DNA of 6,051 nt, taken from Desulfurococcales archaeon (GTDB lineage: Archaea; Thermoproteota; Thermoprotei_A; Sulfolobales; NBVN01). A program made the translations under genes and the position numbers. This document shows, piece after piece, positions 5,686 to 6,051 of the stretch; the stretch's first letter is position 1; each line of letters starts with the position of its first letter. The stretch is from the NCBI GenBank assembly GCA_023255965.1, contig JAGDWE010000067.1, forward strand, positions 1 through 6,051, in the 5' to 3' direction. The notes under the pieces were generated by a model. That model was not told the DNA's origin. It did no database searches and was given only the letters and a program-made list of their open reading frames with translations.

Positions 5686-5693
5686 TTTAAATA
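5686..5693 (-). promoter_or_regulatory. TATA box of the pseudoenzyme gene
   Basis: The minus strand reads TATTTAAA, a good archaeal TATA box, about 36 bases before ATG 5653. It predicts a start near 5664 and a leader of about 11 bases that contains the GAGG ribosome site. It lies only a few bases from the hairpin at 5698-5722. Confidence 0.55.
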
Positions 5694-5697
5694 GGCT

Positions 5698-5722
5698 GGC
5701 CCCCGTCCTAAAGGGCGAGGCC
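5698..5722 (-). mobile_element. Hairpin resembling the right end of an IS605/IS200-type element
   Basis: The minus strand reads GGCCTCGCCC, TTTA, then GGACGGGGGCC. This forms about ten base pairs with one mismatch and one bulge around a TTTA loop. GC-rich stems of the form CGCCCTTTAGGGCG are typical at the 3' ends of IS200/IS605 elements, at the end of TnpB genes and their omega-type RNAs, and may be read by TnpA. No intact transposase is present in the window, so this would be a relic. Confidence 0.42.
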
Positions 5723-5809
5723 CTCATTCACGGCTATGACCGAGAAACCTCTGGACGTGTCAAGGCATTGAAATCGATGGTGTACATATCCGCGCTTTAC
5801 GTAGCTCTT
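5708..5809 (-). pseudogene. Possible C-terminal fragment of a TnpB-like gene
   Basis: A minus-strand frame follows a TAA (5812-5810) and is open for 33 codons, ending CLDTSRGFSVIAVNEGLAL and a TAG (5710-5708) that sits inside the hairpin at 5698-5722. IS605-type TnpB genes often stop at or in such a hairpin, which is the main reason for the call. No zinc-finger or RuvC-III motif is visible, so this would be only the tail. Confidence 0.3.
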
Positions 5810-5812
5810 TTA

Positions 5813-5880
5813 CGCATCATCATTCATTACCATGTACAATATTTTAAGACATAACATACCTCAGCTCATTTCTTTAAATT
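5813..5880. other. AT-rich spacer ending in a TATA-like box
   Basis: The stretch 5801-5880 is 30% GC and holds no gene. TTTAAATT (5873-5880, plus strand) could be a TATA box for a rightward transcript starting near 5900, at the edge of the GC-rich block. An ATGATGA on the minus strand (5823-5817) looks like a C box, but no D box accompanies it. Confidence 0.35.
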
Positions 5881-5915
5881 CACGTTGCCTCGTGGTGGTT
5901 GCCCGTGCCCGTTAG

Positions 5916-6050
5916 CTAGGTTGCTTTCGCTGCTTGGGCTACCTTGGGCATCATGGACATGGGCTTCCCCCTCGACGCCCGCTCACTTTTCGCAGCGTCA
6001 TCGGAGGCTACATAGGCGGGCGCCGCTTGGCCCGCCTCACGGTTGACTAC
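5916..6050 (-). CDS. Possible 3' end of a minus-strand gene in a GC-rich block; structured RNA is the alternative
   Basis: A minus-strand frame is open from the window edge for 44 codons to a TAG at 5918-5916, rich in Ala and Lys (for example KPMSMMPKVAQAAKAT at the end). I do not recognise it. Its codons (GCG, CCC, CGT, GGC) differ from the AGG/CTA/ATA-rich use of the neighbouring genes. The block 5881-6051 is 64% GC against 30% just before it. That is typical of stable RNAs in AT-richer thermophile genomes, and an 8-bp stem AGGCGGGC/GCCCGCCT (6014-6037) is present. A plus-strand RNA starting near 5900 would fit the TATA-like box at 5873-5880. Neither tRNA, 5S nor SRP RNA motifs are apparent. 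Confidence 0.22.
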   Translation of the reverse strand, partial: VVNREAGQAAPAYVASDDAAKSERASRGKPMSMMPKVAQAAKAT

Positions 6051-6051
6051 G

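Noticed and set aside
5817..5823. C-box-like ATGATGA on the minus strand, suggesting a C/D box sRNA
   Set aside because: No D or D' box (CTGA) follows at a suitable distance on that strand.
1..6051. CRISPR array or tandem repeats
   Set aside because: No regularly spaced repeats were seen anywhere in the window.

Overview
The window looks like a thermophilic crenarchaeote (Thermoproteota). The reasons are AT-rich TATA-like boxes just upstream of short leaders, GTG and TTG starts with GGTG-type ribosome sites, frequent AGG/CTA/ATA codons, a deoxyhypusine-synthase-family gene of archaeal type and an archaeal-style ECF importer. I see Thermoproteales-like traits but cannot name a genus from sequence alone.

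Left part: a probable minus-strand gene start lies at the very edge (1-25). A promoter region with a perfect 8-bp-arm inverted repeat follows, then a plus-strand deoxyhypusine-synthase-like gene (213-1253, or from GTG 186). The next 490 bases hold no intact gene. They read as a decayed protein in two frames with stops, and its last part resembles the RuvC start of IS605-type TnpB proteins.

Centre: three tightly packed minus-strand genes form an ECF (energy-coupling factor) importer operon: S component (3721-4470), fused double ATPase (2478-3743) and T component (1744-2478). They overlap by 23 bases and 1 base, so they should be co-transcribed and translationally coupled. Just upstream is an 18-bp perfect palindrome (4514-4531). 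Directly beyond it, on the same strand, lies a 373-aa gene (4532-5653): a zinc ribbon, a threonine-synthase fold that has lost its PLP lysine, and a C-terminal winged-helix domain. An imperfect inverted repeat over this gene's own start (5650-5669) shares the palindrome's TTATTGA half-site.

The best candidate for an undescribed system is this pair: a threonine-synthase-derived pseudoenzyme turned transcription factor that may control itself and the adjacent vitamin/nutrient importer. It would be a fold-type-II counterpart to the bacterial MocR/PdxR idea, in which an old PLP enzyme serves as ligand sensor. This is inference from architecture and shared DNA sites; the ligand and the importer's substrate are unknown.

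Right part: 5698-5812 looks like the 3' end of an IS605-type element (hairpin with a TTTA loop). It is followed by a 30% GC spacer and then, from about 5881 to the edge, a 64% GC block. That block is either a structured RNA or the end of a minus-strand gene; I do not recognise it.
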